A DNA stretch of 64,000 bases from Bolinopsis microptera (GCF_026151205.1 NC_087075.1:742501-806500), one strand, 5' to 3'; positions 33,501 to 44,500 are shown, counted from the stretch's first letter. Notes: generated by a model from the letters alone, not told the origin. Made by a program: numbers and translations.

Positions 33501-35557
33501 ATGCTTCCCTTTGAAGTTATGGGAGAAAATGTGAATTTTTGGCTTTGCAGATAAAAAATGACTTTGTTTAAAAACGAAAAATGTGCCTAAATTTTTTGTT
33601 TGGCTTTGAGGTCCAATAGATCTGAAGAAAAATGAGTAAACACATTTTTGAGGTCATCAAAAACTGCGCCAGAATTCAGAGAACAATTTCATCTCAAACA
33701 TCAAAACAATCCGATCTTCCCTGACTAGACTGACCTTTTGGTTAAAATAAGCATGAAAAGGACAATTTCAGCTTTTTGACTTTACAAATTTATAACACAC
33801 CAGCCTTTTTAGATACGATATCAAGATTTTACACACACCTTGAAATAGATGTGAATAGACGGCAAGCAAAATTTCAACCCGATACTGCAAGAAATGATTA
33901 ACTTATTATAGCCTCTCCATGAAACAAATTGTGTTTTTCCGAAAATTCCACTCTAACCAGGAGATACTTGATCACAAAAATGGGTATTCTCAAAATAATT
34001 TTGTTTGATGTGGAAACGGTGCGCTAGATGGTCACTGAACTGCCTATGAGGTCATTTGGGCTGGACAGCACTAACCACTGTTTTGGTGTATGCCCCCTTA
34101 AGGATCTTACCATTATGCATTAAATAATATCCAAAAATTATTCAATACAGTAAAACCCTGATTAAAGCTGCGGTAAATCAGGGTTTGCGGTAAATCAGGG
34201 TTTTGAATATTCACATTAAAAATGACAAGCACACTTAAGCTTAGGGGGAAGAAAATTGCTGCAGTAAACCGGAGTTAGCGGTTATCAGAAATATAAATAA
34301 ATAAAATACCATTCCTTAACAGTGCTAGCTAAAACACCTTTCAGCAAACTCTAACTTCCAAAATATGGCATTTATCCAGTAACTTAATTATCAGTATACA
34401 ATTATAGGACAAATTTTAGTAATTCATGATTTATTCCATCAATTCTAAATCAAATATTTGATGGGGATCTTTGTTAAGTCTTAAATACTCATGCAAACCA
34501 ATTTGTTTGTTTACCATCATGTAAACTTTGGAAGCCTCTAAGCTTATTATACATTTTATGCATCATTTTCATTCCAAATCTTTGAAATAAGAAGTAAATA
34601 TATTTGTGAGTAGTAGAACATTAGTGCTTTTTAAAAGTTACAATTATAAACATGCTTAAAATTAAAAAATAAAATGCTGCACTGTTGAACTGTATCCTTA
34701 CACATTTCTCTCGATTTTCCCAACAAAGTTAACATCATTCTCTGGCACCATATCGACAAACTGTTATAATTTATTTTTAGAGCGGCTCTAGAAATGAAGT
34801 TCTATGAATAGTAGCTAGCTGCAGCTACCAGGTAAAACACTGAGTCAGTAAAATAAATTTATCACTTTTATGCCAATTTTATAGAATAATATTATCTTTA
34901 CAAATCAATTTAGGATAATTTTTGAAAACCAGTTGCAGTCATACTGCATTTTACTGCCATTCTTGGGGAAGGTCAATTTAAGACGATTTTACTGATCATA
35001 ATCAAAAATCCTCTTTTTATTTAGAGTTCCCAGTATATCAGAGAATTACTGTTATGTTTTGAATATTATGAGCTACTCCACAAATTAAACAATGTTTGCT
35101 ATTTCTTCATAATAGTCTAATAAATATCACAAAAATACCCCGGGCACACATTAGAGGTTCTGTTTATAGTTGTTACTATGGGTTGCAGTCTTGTTGTGAC
35201 AGAAATTCTACACTATAATATGCTTAAATTTATATTGCGTGATTTGATTTGCATAATTCAAAAAGTTTAGGACAGTATACTCTATTCTCCATACAACATT
35301 ATTATTTATAAGTACGCCTGTCCTTTACCTGTAATTGCATATCTGACAAAATTGAAAAATGGACATTTAACATCTTAACTAGGAGAAAGATGTTAAAAAT
35401 GAAATTGCGCTCAGCCTGTCATTCCGCTGAATCTCTATGTTTATGAACATTATTATGTTACAGCCTGGGCCGGGGTCCCCAGGTAAAGTCCTCCTGCAAT
35501 GGAGACCGACTCACAAAGACTATGCCATATGCTGGATTCCGAAAAGGGAGACTCTCT
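24548..35557 (-). CDS. Gene B: nine exons of an uncharacterised coiled-coil protein (5' partial)
   Basis: Exons in order of reading: 35557-35462, 33203-33055, 32633-32544, 30545-30447, 29525-29418, 28800-28723, 28192-28109, 25220-25111, 24673-24548 (TGA). Every junction has an AG acceptor and GT donor and the phases join without a stop, giving 312 residues. The first part includes IDAQIARQIFGEYHEFFVGM. The middle is Ser/Thr/Lys-rich and basic (QKTVSSRKSTTFPGFTAPA). The C-terminal third is charged and helical: KFRDEQRKKDELEKRKGRV, then ERREQELLKITQRNEIYALN and ETMKRLEGANFKEYAAK, a probable coiled coil. The upstream exon must end in phase 2 and is not found. Introns hold MITEs, a mariner-like element and a 15-bp array. 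I do not recognise the family; cytoskeletal or ciliary roles would be guesses. Confidence 0.75.
24734..24985. mobile_element. Poly-C MITE, one full and one half copy
   Basis: A full copy (about 24734-24876) runs from GGGGTTCACATATTACGTAA to TAATATGTGAACGACCCC. A second right half (to 24985) follows directly. The shared inner block GATTACGCTAGTGTAATTTT identifies the family. Located in a gene B intron. Confidence 0.75.
25289..25633. mobile_element. MITE with internal CCCTAA-type repeats, copy 1
   Basis: Inverted ends CTAATTCGCTCACCCAAA and TTTGGGCGAGCGATTTAG. The interior includes ACGTGACTTTAGTTTTTATG, a degenerate CCCTAA stretch (25373-25430), GTCACGTGACCAAAAC and TTCGGAATCAGCGTCC. It is nearly the same as the copy at 41383-41747. 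In a gene B intron. Confidence 0.8.
25773..25951. mobile_element. Poly-C MITE, full copy
   Basis: GGGCTTCACATATTACGTAA at left and TGATTACGTAATATGTGAAC at right. Two long C runs frame the inner ACTAGCGTAATC block. This copy best shows the family's layout. Confidence 0.8.
25966..26732. mobile_element. mariner-like non-autonomous element, copy 1 (767 bp)
   Basis: Ends CAGGGTGGGCCAAAAGTCAG and its complement are flanked by TA, the Tc1/mariner target. The ends extend about 30 bp with GTGTGCAAACGTTGG. The interior has an ATCACGTGATTAGGTGA palindrome near 26300 and no transposase. A second copy lies at 48091-48828. Confidence 0.85.
26735..28108 (-). other. Gene B intron sequence; no gene seen
   Basis: AT-rich, no long frames or clear repeats. 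It contains one X-box-like site (27729-27742). Confidence 0.5.
27729..27742. promoter_or_regulatory. X-box-like palindrome
   Basis: GTTGCTATGGTAAC differs from the strict RFX consensus at one position. It is within a 2.9-kb intron of gene B. Function unproven. Confidence 0.3.
30240..30425 (+). repeat. 15-bp tandem array in a gene B intron
   Basis: About twelve units of ATTAATTATAACTAA, almost identical (two units have TTG for TTA), ending 22 bases before the exon at 30447. The open plus-strand frame of ITKL repeats is an artefact. Confidence 0.9.
31054..31111. repeat. Short hairpin
   Basis: AAGTGTCCACTAAGACAGTA pairs with TACTGTTTTAGTGGACACTT around a loop containing TTCAGCAGCA. Confidence 0.85.
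31171..31377. mobile_element. Nested 207-bp MITE with 6-bp duplication
   Basis: GTTGCATAGAGGTTGGACAC and its complement are near the ends, and GTACCA flanks both sides (31165-31170 and 31378-31383). Inner arms also pair (GGTCCGAAAT with ATTTCGGACC), so it folds nearly end to end. Confidence 0.75.
33389..34097. mobile_element. TTAA-flanked MITE (709 bp), piggyBac-type target
   Basis: GGGGGCATACACCAAA and its complement are bordered by TTAA (33385-33388 and 34098-34101). No ORF. The TTAA target suggests piggyBac mobilisation. In the gene B intron between exons 35462 and 33203. Confidence 0.8.
34102..35461 (-). other. Gene B intron sequence
   Basis: AT-rich. Two direct copies of GCGGTAAATCAGGGTT with an inverted AACCCTGATT (34150-34205) look like a MITE end, but no partner was found. 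Nothing else recognised. Confidence 0.5.
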
Positions 35558-35605
35558 CTGCACAAAAAGTTTACGAAAACCTAGAAAGTGTACTAACTTC
35601 AAACA

Positions 35606-35700
35606 AGTGAGGGATCGTTCACAGATTACGCTATCGCTGATATTAGGGGATCAGGGAGGGGTTTGTTTAATGATTACACTAGTGTAATTTCAAAACAATA
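35606..35700. mobile_element. Poly-C MITE fragment
   Basis: GGGATCGTTCACAGATTACG then AATGATTACACTAGTGTAATTT. Left half only, about 50 bases upstream (gene sense) of exon 35557-35462. Confidence 0.55.
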
Positions 35701-35979
35701 GTTATATAATTATGTATTCAACTAATTATTAATCCCAAAACTGAACTTATTGTAATGTAATCTGAACATTTTTTCCACCCTCACCACTCCACCCTTTCAC
35801 ATCACACCCCACTCATCACTGACACCACTACATCATATATAATCACCCTTCACAACATCATCCTCAGTTGAAAACGATTTACACAAGTATTTTGAAAGCT
35901 CCTGCTAATACAATCTTTCGTATCACTTATATGTTTTAAATATCCCCCTCCAGGCTGAACTTATCAATTCCAAAACTGT

Positions 35980-37769
35980 ACTTTAATAAAACAAAATGTT
36001 CCCTAAACATTCTATTTGACTCTCTAATAAAACCGATCCTGCTCTATGGCTGCCAAATCTTATGTCCCCACTCAAAAACCATGAGATACCTCTCCAAAAC
36101 AGATAGCAAAGCCAACCCCCAGCATACTCTCAAGTACATCTCACAAGACCACTATGAAGGGGGGGTACCACTGTCCATTTTGTCCATTTTGTCTTTGTCT
36201 TTTTTTACATTTTTTTGTGAAGGACAGTGTTTTGGGGACAAAATGGACAATACTAGGGACAAAAGGGACAAAAATGTTGGACAAATGAGACAAAAAATTA
36301 GACAAGCTCAAATGTAGAGAATGTATATATTCTACTCGACATCAACAATTTAGATTTTCATGTCAGTGTTTTGCTGTACTTAGAATCAACTGAAACCACT
36401 GAAGGGACTGAAATAAGCAGAATTCATCAACGGCATCACATAAATAAATGTGTACACGGTTCAGTCAATATTTCATTAATCCCATTAATCAAGTGGTGCA
36501 GTGATATCAAAAAAGTCATCATCTTTTAATATCATAACGCTCATAGCGGCCAGAAGCAGATACCCAGACCCACACAATTACTTTTCCATTAACAATATGC
36601 CGACAATATCGAGCTAATGGGTATTCGCTTTTTCCTATGAAGTAGGAGAAAAAGCATGCCCGTCCTCTAATCAAGATTTTCTTATTCCTCCTCTTTTTCC
36701 TGAACATTTGTCTCGTTTGTCCCTGTCCTTTTTGTCCATTTTGTCCATTTTGTCCATTTTGTCCCTGTCTTTTTGTCCATTTTGTCCCCGTCTTTTTTGT
36801 CTTTTTTGTCTTTTTTGTCCCTATTATCTTTTTTGTCCCTCTTGTCCCTTTTGTCTTTGTCTTTTTTCAGTTTTTTTTGTGCAGGGATAAAATGGACAGT
36901 GGTACCCCCCCCCCCCCCCCCCTATGAAAGATTCCACCTTAAGTTTATCAAGTGGTCCTTGTCTGTCCATTCAAAAGCATCAAATATAGGCTGCTGGGGC
37001 GAAAGTGGGCGCCACCCCCTCTTCTTTGAAGCCTGCAAACTTGCAATAGATTTCTATAGTCGCCTTAAAAGCACTGAAAATGAACTTCTCTCCGCTGCAT
37101 TTCATGAGCAGATTATGCTGGGCCTTCCTTGGTACACCAACATCTCCAATCTTCTCACCAAATATAACTTCCCCCACTCATCCTCTTCAAAATCCAAGCT
37201 CTCTACCCAAATCAGTCACAACATGAGGGAAGAATTTGTGGATACCTGGAAATCTGCCAAGGCATCCTCACCTAAATTAGAATTCTACAATCAAATTAAA
37301 CATGATTTTGAACCAGAAACATACTTAGGAGTGGTTAAGATCCCTGATGCTCGGAAAAGCTTAACAAGGTTTCGTTTTAGCTGCCACAATCTTTACATTG
37401 AGAGGAGCCGTTACGAAACCCCCCTAGTACCATCGATGGTGCACTTTCTGCTTTTTCAGCAAGGGGCTTAAGTCTATTGAGGACGAAATACATGTTCTAA
37501 CTGACTGTTTACTCTACTCCTCAGTTAGAGAAAAATGTAACTTCCACCCCAAAAATATTACTGACCTAGCTGGTTTGCTATCCGATAAAACACTAGACCC
37601 TACAAAATTTACTGCCACAGCAAGAGCAATCCATTCAATTCTCTCTGTGAACGAACATTTTACAGCCTACTATAATAAGAGCCCAGACTTCCACTCAAAT
37701 ACTGGCCAATGCATAATGCTATCGGACCTCAAAATAAGATCGAAATCTACAAATCCGATCTATTCATAG
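35980..37769 (+). pseudogene. LINE ORF2 relic, interrupted by a MITE
   Basis: 35990-36158 reads NILFDSLIKPILLYG, matching SLTTLFDGLIKPIVLYG of the intact ORF2 at 12146. After a 763-bp insertion, reading resumes at 36922 with HLKFIKWSLSVHSKASNIG and WGESGRHPLFFEACKL, again collinear. A frameshift or stop near 37470 separates the last part (SIEDEIHVLTDC to 37769). 5' truncated and inactive. A 3' tail of TTGTATCC units follows at 37893-37925. Confidence 0.85.
36159..36921. mobile_element. G/C-ended MITE inserted in the LINE relic
   Basis: Ends GGGGGGGTACCACTGTCCAT and its complement with a longer C run; the 7-bp CTATGAA is duplicated at 36152-36158 and 36922-36928. Joining the LINE across the duplication restores homology to ORF2. 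Both arms contain TTTTGTCC repeats (long array 36709-36860). Confidence 0.85.
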
Positions 37770-37892
37770 AAAAATAGTATTATAAAACATTTCTATTTCA
37801 TCCCTACACATTTGTAAATGACTAGAATTGTGTAACCTTAAATTATTTCAGAATTATAACTATTGTGAATTCAATAAAATAGTTATCACTTT

Positions 37893-37925
37893 TGTATCCT
37901 TGTATCCTTGTATCCTTGTATCCTA
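37893..37925 (+). repeat. LINE relic 3' tail, (TTGTATCC)n
   Basis: Three full units; four in copy 2 at 40156-40195. An 8-bp tail is typical of CR1-type LINEs. Confidence 0.8.
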
Positions 37926-38469
37926 TAAAACAAAATTTTATTTTATACCCACAATCAATTTATTTTTAGTCAAAATAACCATTTCACAGAAGTTGTTTAT
38001 TAAAATAAAACCATTTGTAACAAGTGTATAAATTAATAAATGTTAATTTAATTTGATGTAAAACAAACTCTTTTGATTAACATGCGTCAGCCGCGCGCCG
38101 AAACAGCGTTGCAAATCGTAAAAATTGTGTCTTTATTTGTCAAATGTTGAGTGTAAATTAATTTGTTTCGGATCCGGAAAAGTCAATGCAGCACTCGGGT
38201 CCTTGGTATTGTCGTCGGTATATTGTCCATTATCTACGTTCTGCTTTCATAGTTTAAACAATAGTGAGTTCTAAATATACAGCTTTAAACCGATTAAGTA
38301 TGAATGAATGAAATACCTGACAATCCGCACTCCTATAATTCAAAAGCATGAGTAACTCGTAGTGATGTATGATTTCTAGAAACTTTAAATTAAATTTGGC
38401 GCTCACAGGTCCTCGTGATCATTTGTATCACGTGGTGACCCCCACTGTCGCTTCACTATAGTGTATACT

Positions 38470-38542
38470 GTATCGTCTTCGACGATACCAGATACAGGGG
38501 GAGCCGCGCACTTCGTGCGCGGCGGGTCATACAACGTATGAC
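38470..38542. repeat. Cluster of triloop hairpins
   Basis: Three successive hairpins: GTATCGTC-TTC-GACGATAC, CCGCGCAC-TTC-GTGCGCGG, GTCATAC-AAC-GTATGAC. Repeated in copy 2 at about 40741-40813 and, degenerate, at 42630-42740. Confidence 0.8.
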
Positions 38543-39037
38543 AAGTGATCATGTGATCGCCGCATGAGTGATGAGGTTCTGTAAATGCGCAGGGCACCTT
38601 CAAGCTTAAATTATTCACCTTACCACTTGCTGAGGCAGTCAACCAACGTGCGGCTTTATTTTCATGATATGATATGTTTTGATTGTTATTAATAAATACC
38701 AAAATTTAAATTTGTTTTCCTAAAATTTGTTTTCCTTTCACAAGTAGGATCTAGGTTTATTTATCGTACTTGTGAAACTTAAGCGCGTCGCGCAGTACGC
38801 GTAGACACATGCAGGCTATGCGAACAAATATATTGCACAAACTACTTTATTCGCATATTACGTAACGCAGTACGTTTGATTCAGCTGTGTCTTGTACATA
38901 CACAGTATAATTTAAAATTAAATATAACAACTTTGGCAGTCACGAGTTATAAGTATTGCATGCGCAAAATGGATTAAGTTAATCAAAACAACGATATATC
39001 ATATATTCAAATTAAAATATGCACTAATATAATATGA

Positions 39038-39081
39038 ATTATTGCTCTATCCAGAGCCCTTGCTCTGGATAGAGCAATAAT
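39038..39081. repeat. Perfect hairpin at the duplication junction
   Basis: ATTATTGCTCTATCCAGAG (39038-39056), 6-base loop, then its exact complement (39063-39081). The right arm exists only at this junction; copy 2 continues differently after the left arm. Confidence 0.9.
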
Positions 39082-39084
39082 AAA

Positions 39085-39154
39085 TGTCCCTCTTGTCCCT
39101 TTTGTCTTTGTCTTTTTTCAGTTTTTTTTGTGCAGGGATAAAATGGACAGTGGT

Positions 39155-39185
<31 letters not shown>

Positions 39186-41334
39186 TATGAAAGATTCCAC
39201 CTTAAGTTTATCAAGTGGTCCTTGTCTGTCCATTCAAAAGCATCAAATATAGGCTGCTGGGGCGAAAGTGGGCGCCACCCCCTCTTCTTTGAAGCCTGCA
39301 AACTTGCAATAGATTTCTATAGTCGCCTTAAAAGCACTGAAAATGAACTTCTCTCCGCTGCATTTCATGAGCAGATTATGCTGGGCCTTCCTTGGTACAT
39401 CAACATCTCCAATCTTCTCACCAAATATAACTTCCCCCACTCATCCTCTTCAAAATCCAAGCTCTCTACCCAAATCAGTCACAACATGAGGGAAGAATTT
39501 GTGGATACCTGGAAATCTGCCAAGGCATCCTCACCTAAATTAGAATTCTACAATCAAATTAAACATGATTTTGAACCAGAAACATACTTAGGAGTGGTTA
39601 AGATCCCTGATGCTCGGAAAAGCTTAACAAGGTTTCGTTTTAGCTGCCACAATCTTTACATTGAGAGGAGCCGTTACGAAACCCCCCTAGTACCATCGAT
39701 GGTGCACTTTCTGCTTTTTCAGCAAGGGGCTTAAATCTATTGAGGACGAAATACATGTTCTAACTGACTGTTTACTCTACTCCTCAGTTAGAGAAAAATT
39801 TAACTTCCACCCCAAAAATATTACTGACCTAGCCGGTTTGCTACCCGATAAAACACTAGACCCTACAAAATTTACTGCCACAGCAAGAGCAATCCATTCA
39901 ATTCTCTCTGTGAACGAACATTTTACAGCCTACTATAATAAGAGCCCAGACTTCCACTCAAATACTGGCCAATGCATAATGCTATCGGACCTCAAAATAA
40001 GATCGAAATCTACAAATCCGATCTATTCATAGAAAAATAGTATTATAAAACATTTCTATTTCATCCCTACACATTTGTAAATGACTAGAATTGTGTAACC
40101 TTAAATTATTTCAGAATTATAACTATTGTGAATTCAATAAAATAGTTATCACTTTTGTATCCTTGTATCCTTGTATCCTTGTATCCTTGTATCCTATAAA
40201 ACAAAATTTTATTTTATACCCACAATCAATTTATTTTTAGTCAAAATAACCATTTCACAGAAGTTGTTTATTAAAATAAAACCATTTGTAACAAGTGTAT
40301 AAATTAATAAATGTTAATTTAATTTGATGTAAAACAAACTCTTTTGATTAACATGCGTCAGCCGCGCGCCGAAACAGCGTTGCAAATCGTAAAAATTGTG
40401 TCTTTATTTGTCAAATGTTGAGTGTAAATTAATTTGTTTCGGATCCGGAAAAGTCAATGCAGCACTCGGGTCCTTGGTATTGTCGTCGGTATATTGTCCA
40501 TTATCTACGTTCTGCTTTCATAGTTTAAACAATAGTGAGTTCTAAATATACAGCTTTAAACCGATTAAGTATGAATGAATGAAATACCTGACAATCCGCA
40601 CTCCTATAATTCAAAAGCATGAGTAACTCGTAGTGATGTATGATTTCTAGAAACTTTAAATTAAATTTGGCGCTCACAGGTCCTCGTGATCATTTGTATC
40701 ACGTGGTGACCCCCACTTTCGCTTCACTATAGTGTATACTGTATCGTCTTCGACGATACCAGATACAGGGGGAGCCGCGCACTTCGTGCGCGGCGGGTCA
40801 TACAACGTATGACAAGTGATCATGTGATCGCCGCATGAGTGATGAGGTTCTGTAAATGCGCAGGGCACCTTCAAGCTTAAATTATTCACCTTACAACTTA
40901 CTGAGGCAGTCAACCAACGTGCGGCTTTATTTTCATGATATGATATGTTTTGATTGTTATTAATAAATACCAAAATTTAAATTTGTTTTCCTAAAATTTG
41001 TTTTCCTTTCACAAGTAGGATCTAGGTTTATTTATCGTACTTGTGAAACTTAAGCGCGTCGCGCAGTACGCGTAGACACATGCAGGCTATGCGAACAAAT
41101 ATATTGCACAAACTACTTTATTCGCATATTACGTAACGCAGTACGTTTGATTCAGCTGTGTCTTGTACATACACAGTATAATTTAAAATTAAATATAACA
41201 ACTTTGGCAGTCATGAGTTATAAGTATTGCATGCGCAAAATGGATTAAGTTAATCAAAACAACGATATATCATATATTCAAATTAAAATATGCACTAATA
41301 TAATATGAATTATTGCTCTATCCAGAGCCCTTGC
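39085..41334 (+). repeat. Tandem duplication, copy 2
   Basis: Begins TGTCCCTCTTGTCCC as at 36834 and ends at TCCAGAGCCCTTGC. It contains a second LINE ORF2 relic, 39190-40032, with the same broken frame, showing the frameshift predates the duplication. Confidence 0.9.
39190..40032 (+). pseudogene. LINE ORF2 relic, second copy
   Basis: Reads HLKFIKWSLSVHSKASNIG as in copy 1 with a few substitutions (for example Thr to Ile after GLPWY). Same premature stop after FLLFQQGA, then SIEDEIHVLTDC in another frame. Inactive. Confidence 0.85.
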
Positions 41335-41382
41335 GCTTGCAGTGGCGCGCGCTCACCTCCCGGCGGTAAACAAGCGGCTCTT

Positions 41383-41747
41383 ACTAAATCGCTCGCCCAA
41401 AAATTTCACGTGACTTTGGTTTTTTTGGTTTTGCAGCCGTACAAAACGGTTTTACATAAACCCTAATCCCAACCCTAACCCTAACCATAACCCCGAAGCT
41501 ATCCATAATCTTAACCACAACCCTAACCCTAACCCGAGCCCTAAATAATCGAATTTACGTTTTACTAGCCTGTCACGTGACCAAAACGGTTTTTTGCCCA
41601 TAACTCTCCAGGGAAGCATTTTAACCCTACGTCATGCATGGGGGGTGATTCGGAATCAGCGTCCAAAAATACACCGATTTAGATCACTTTCATGCCTAAA
41701 GGGCCTTTTCACAAGAATTTTCTTAAAATTTGGGCGAGCGATTTAGT
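41383..41747. mobile_element. MITE with internal CCCTAA-type repeats, copy 2
   Basis: Inverted ends CTAAATCGCTCGCCCAAA and complement, flanked by TA on both sides. Degenerate CCCTAA units at 41459-41545. Longer and better preserved ends than copy 1. Confidence 0.85.
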
Positions 41748-42960
41748 AGGAGCGTAAACAAGCACATGATTTGGTGAATATAAATTACTTGAATTCTCAC
41801 GCTCAAATAATTGTCCATTATTAATGGACTAGCCCGGGGCGCTTTTTTGTAGCACTTGCCTGGGGCTTGACATACGTTGCATGCCACTTTTCGCGCGCGA
41901 AGCGCGCGCCGCCGAAGGCATAATATCTCTGATATTTGGATACGAAACATGCATCAACCTGGGGCCATTTCGAGAAGAAAGCAGCGCGCGCTACTTCGAA
42001 GAAATTTTGACGAGTAACATCCGTCAAGCTCAAAAACTCTTTAATTAGCTTGCTATACAAATTTTTTGCTTGCAGCGACCCAATAAGAGACGGTGCACAT
42101 GGATTTGATCTAACCAGAGCCCTCTCGCTTGCAGTAGCGCGCGACCGCGACAAGTATTCTACTTGTGAAACAAGCGCGCCACGCATTACGCGTATACACA
42201 CGGCTATGTGAACACATGGATTGACACAATTAGTGGTATAAAACATTATTGTTATATTTTTCTATATAAAAAGGAGCTATTAAAGTGATTGATTGACGAT
42301 GTCAACCCATCGAGATCCGGAGATCGTCATGCTCTGCGAAGCAGAGCAACGATCGACGATGCGAAGCAAAAATGCTAATTCACGAGGCGCGTCGAAGCGG
42401 CGAAGTCCTCCAATTAAAGTAATTTTATAAGCAATTCCCCGTTTAATTTGGTTGACACACTCGCACTTGTGATTTAATTAAATTGATGGTTCTTCACAGC
42501 TCGTAGCGACCCAGTTCAATAATTACACTTTTCAATATGTTGTTGCTTGCTCTAACCAGAGCCCTCTCGCTTGCAGTACGAGTATACACATGGCTTTGTG
42601 AATGTTGTTGCTCGCTTATCAGTTATTTATCATTTCGTTGTATCACGTCGTGACCCCCACGGTCGTTTCGCTCAGTGGTAGGGGGATACAGGGGGATACA
42701 GGGGAGCCGCGTACTCGTGCGCGGCGGGTCATACAACGTATGCAATGACAATCATTTCGTTGATAAGACTTGCTTGTTTAACCGATGCCGACATAGTTGT
42801 ATGATGTATAAACCGGAGAAATACAAGAATTATAGGCTTGATGAAGGCTTAATGAAGTGGTAACTCTCCTCACGTCCAAAAAATGGCGTTTCTAGCTTGT
42901 CGATTTACTCATATGATGGAGCTGAATGGATCCGGGATACTCTCAGGCTTACTAATGTAG
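41748..42960. other. GC-richer palindrome-dense stretch; no gene supported
   Basis: Contains CGCGCGC-GAA-GCGCGCG (41892-41908) and GCTCTGC-GAA-GCAGAGC (42331-42347), further GCGAAG motifs, and two AACCAGAGCCCTCTCGCTTG segments (42113 and 42553) also related to the end of the duplication. A 141-codon minus frame here has biased composition from the repeats and is not called. Confidence 0.6.
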
Positions 42961-42963
42961 ACC

Positions 42964-43185
42964 ATGTTAACGCGTGTACAGTTCATAGCTTCGATCGATG
43001 GTAAACGAGAAATCTCCAGGGAAGTCATGTCTAAAAGTCTTGATGTTGCGTTAAAAATTATATATGGACAATTGTTGTACATTGATCAGCTGGAGAAATA
43101 TAATCAGAAATATCAGGGGACAATAGTTGATCTGCAGAAAGAGCTGCTAGCTTCCAATACAAGAATAAGCAGCTTGATATCTTAA
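42964..43185 (+). CDS. Hypothetical 73-residue coiled-coil frame
   Basis: Begins MLTRVQFIASIDGKREISRE and continues with a helical stretch QLEKYNQKYQGTIVDLQKEL. Composition is protein-like but no family is recognised, no splice context is clear and no second exon was found. It may be a retroelement ORF1 piece or chance. Confidence 0.25.
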   Translation: MLTRVQFIASIDGKREISREVMSKSLDVALKIIYGQLLYIDQLEKYNQKYQGTIVDLQKELLASNTRISSLIS

Positions 43186-44166
43186 TATCTGTGATTGTAG
43201 CATTAGTTGAGGATACTGTAGAATCGAGGTCGGTCAAGTGTTGATGGAACTTGGTGAAAAGCCAAAAATAAAAGCTAGCAGAATTATAGCAACAATTTGA
43301 AAAACTTTAAAGTTATTCTATTACTAAGGAATATAATACGAGTATTATTATATGGTGACTTGGACTATTGAGTTGTTAAGTAGATTAAGATTAGTAAACA
43401 TGCGCTTGCATTGCATTTATAAAAACTAGAAATAATGCTTCAAGGTAAAATGGAGAAGCAGGCTGATCTTGGAGAGAGCAGACCGTAAAGTTTACGCACC
43501 CACCAAAGCTACCTACCTACCCCAGTTGTTCTTTTTGGTTTATCAGCTTGTATTGTTATATTTATGGACCCCAAGTCACCACACTAAGTGTTAACCTTGT
43601 GTATTGGAACCAGTAACTAACACCGTTGTTATATGAAAGGTTGTAGTAAAGAATCGTATGAAGTCATACAGTATCAAGTCATACGCTTATACAGCAAAGC
43701 CCTGGGAAATACATAGTTAGTGATATAAAGCAACTTAACAATCTTACCCCATTCAAACTACAAACAAAAGCTTAGGATAAAATTCGAGGTGATTGTAATA
43801 ATTTAAATAGTCGATATAAAACTTCATTTATAAAGTAAAGGTGAGATGAAACTCTTGGAGTTCATATAAAACATCTCAATGAAATCTAACAATAGACCCA
43901 TAAAAAGCACCAGGGGTAAAATCTATCAAATACACAAACTTTCAAACACTTATATATCAGAACTAGCGTTATATAACTGAACTAGCGTTTCGGTGTGTGC
44001 AAAAACTTTCAGGCACGCGCATTCCTTGCTCCGTTAGTTACCTGTCCTTCCAAACCCAAACTAGCAGTCAAGGACAAAAAGTCATACACCAAATGGGCAT
44101 TATATTTTATGAATTGTTTTACATCTTTTTATTCTGTAAAATGTGCGTTTCATTGAATTTCTTGTT
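43186..44166. other. No gene seen
   Basis: AT-rich sequence without recognisable repeat or frame. Confidence 0.4.
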
Positions 44167-44500
44167 TCATTGACTAACAATAGAATCACATAAAGTTTGA
44201 CTATCAACATAACATTCAATTTTAATATCCTCAATGTTGAGTAGCTGTGATGTCATTCTGCGAAGGAAGATGCAGGAGTCAATTGCTTCAAGGAGTGCAT
44301 AGGTTTCTGCAAACAAGGTGCTTCTTACAATTCGCTTTAACTTCTTTGAGCACCATATCAAAGTATCAAAGGAGTGGCAAACTGGCTATCATCCGACTTA
44401 ATGAATACTACATATCCACCCTGTGAAGCTCCATTGTAGAGGTTTTGTGTGAGGCATCACTAAAGAGGATAAAATGCAGATTTTCAGATTCCCAAGTGAG
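44167..44500 (-). pseudogene. LTR-retrotransposon RNase H relic (copia-like)
   Basis: Minus-strand reading, with a frameshift near 44361, gives ILFSDASH, then GASQGGYVVFIKSDDSQFAT, then CSKKLKRIVRSTLFAET and ECYVDSQTLCDSI. The D, E and D of an RNase H fold are visible. No integrase, reverse transcriptase or LTR is found nearby. Assignment to copia rather than another class is tentative. Confidence 0.6.

Larger units (their letters stand above)
36834..39063 (+). repeat. Tandem duplication, copy 1
   Basis: Covers the right part of the MITE, the LINE relic 3' end and about 1.1 kb of flank. Differs from copy 2 (39085-41334) by roughly ten substitutions plus length changes in the poly-C and TTGTATCC runs. 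Confidence 0.9.

Noticed and set aside
38403-40973. 99-codon minus-strand frames conserved in both duplicate copies
   Set aside because: Copies are too recent for conservation to mean selection; the frame spans triloop hairpins.
41821-42246. 141-codon minus-strand frame
   Set aside because: Lies over palindromic GC-rich repeat sequence; no recognisable domain and biased composition.
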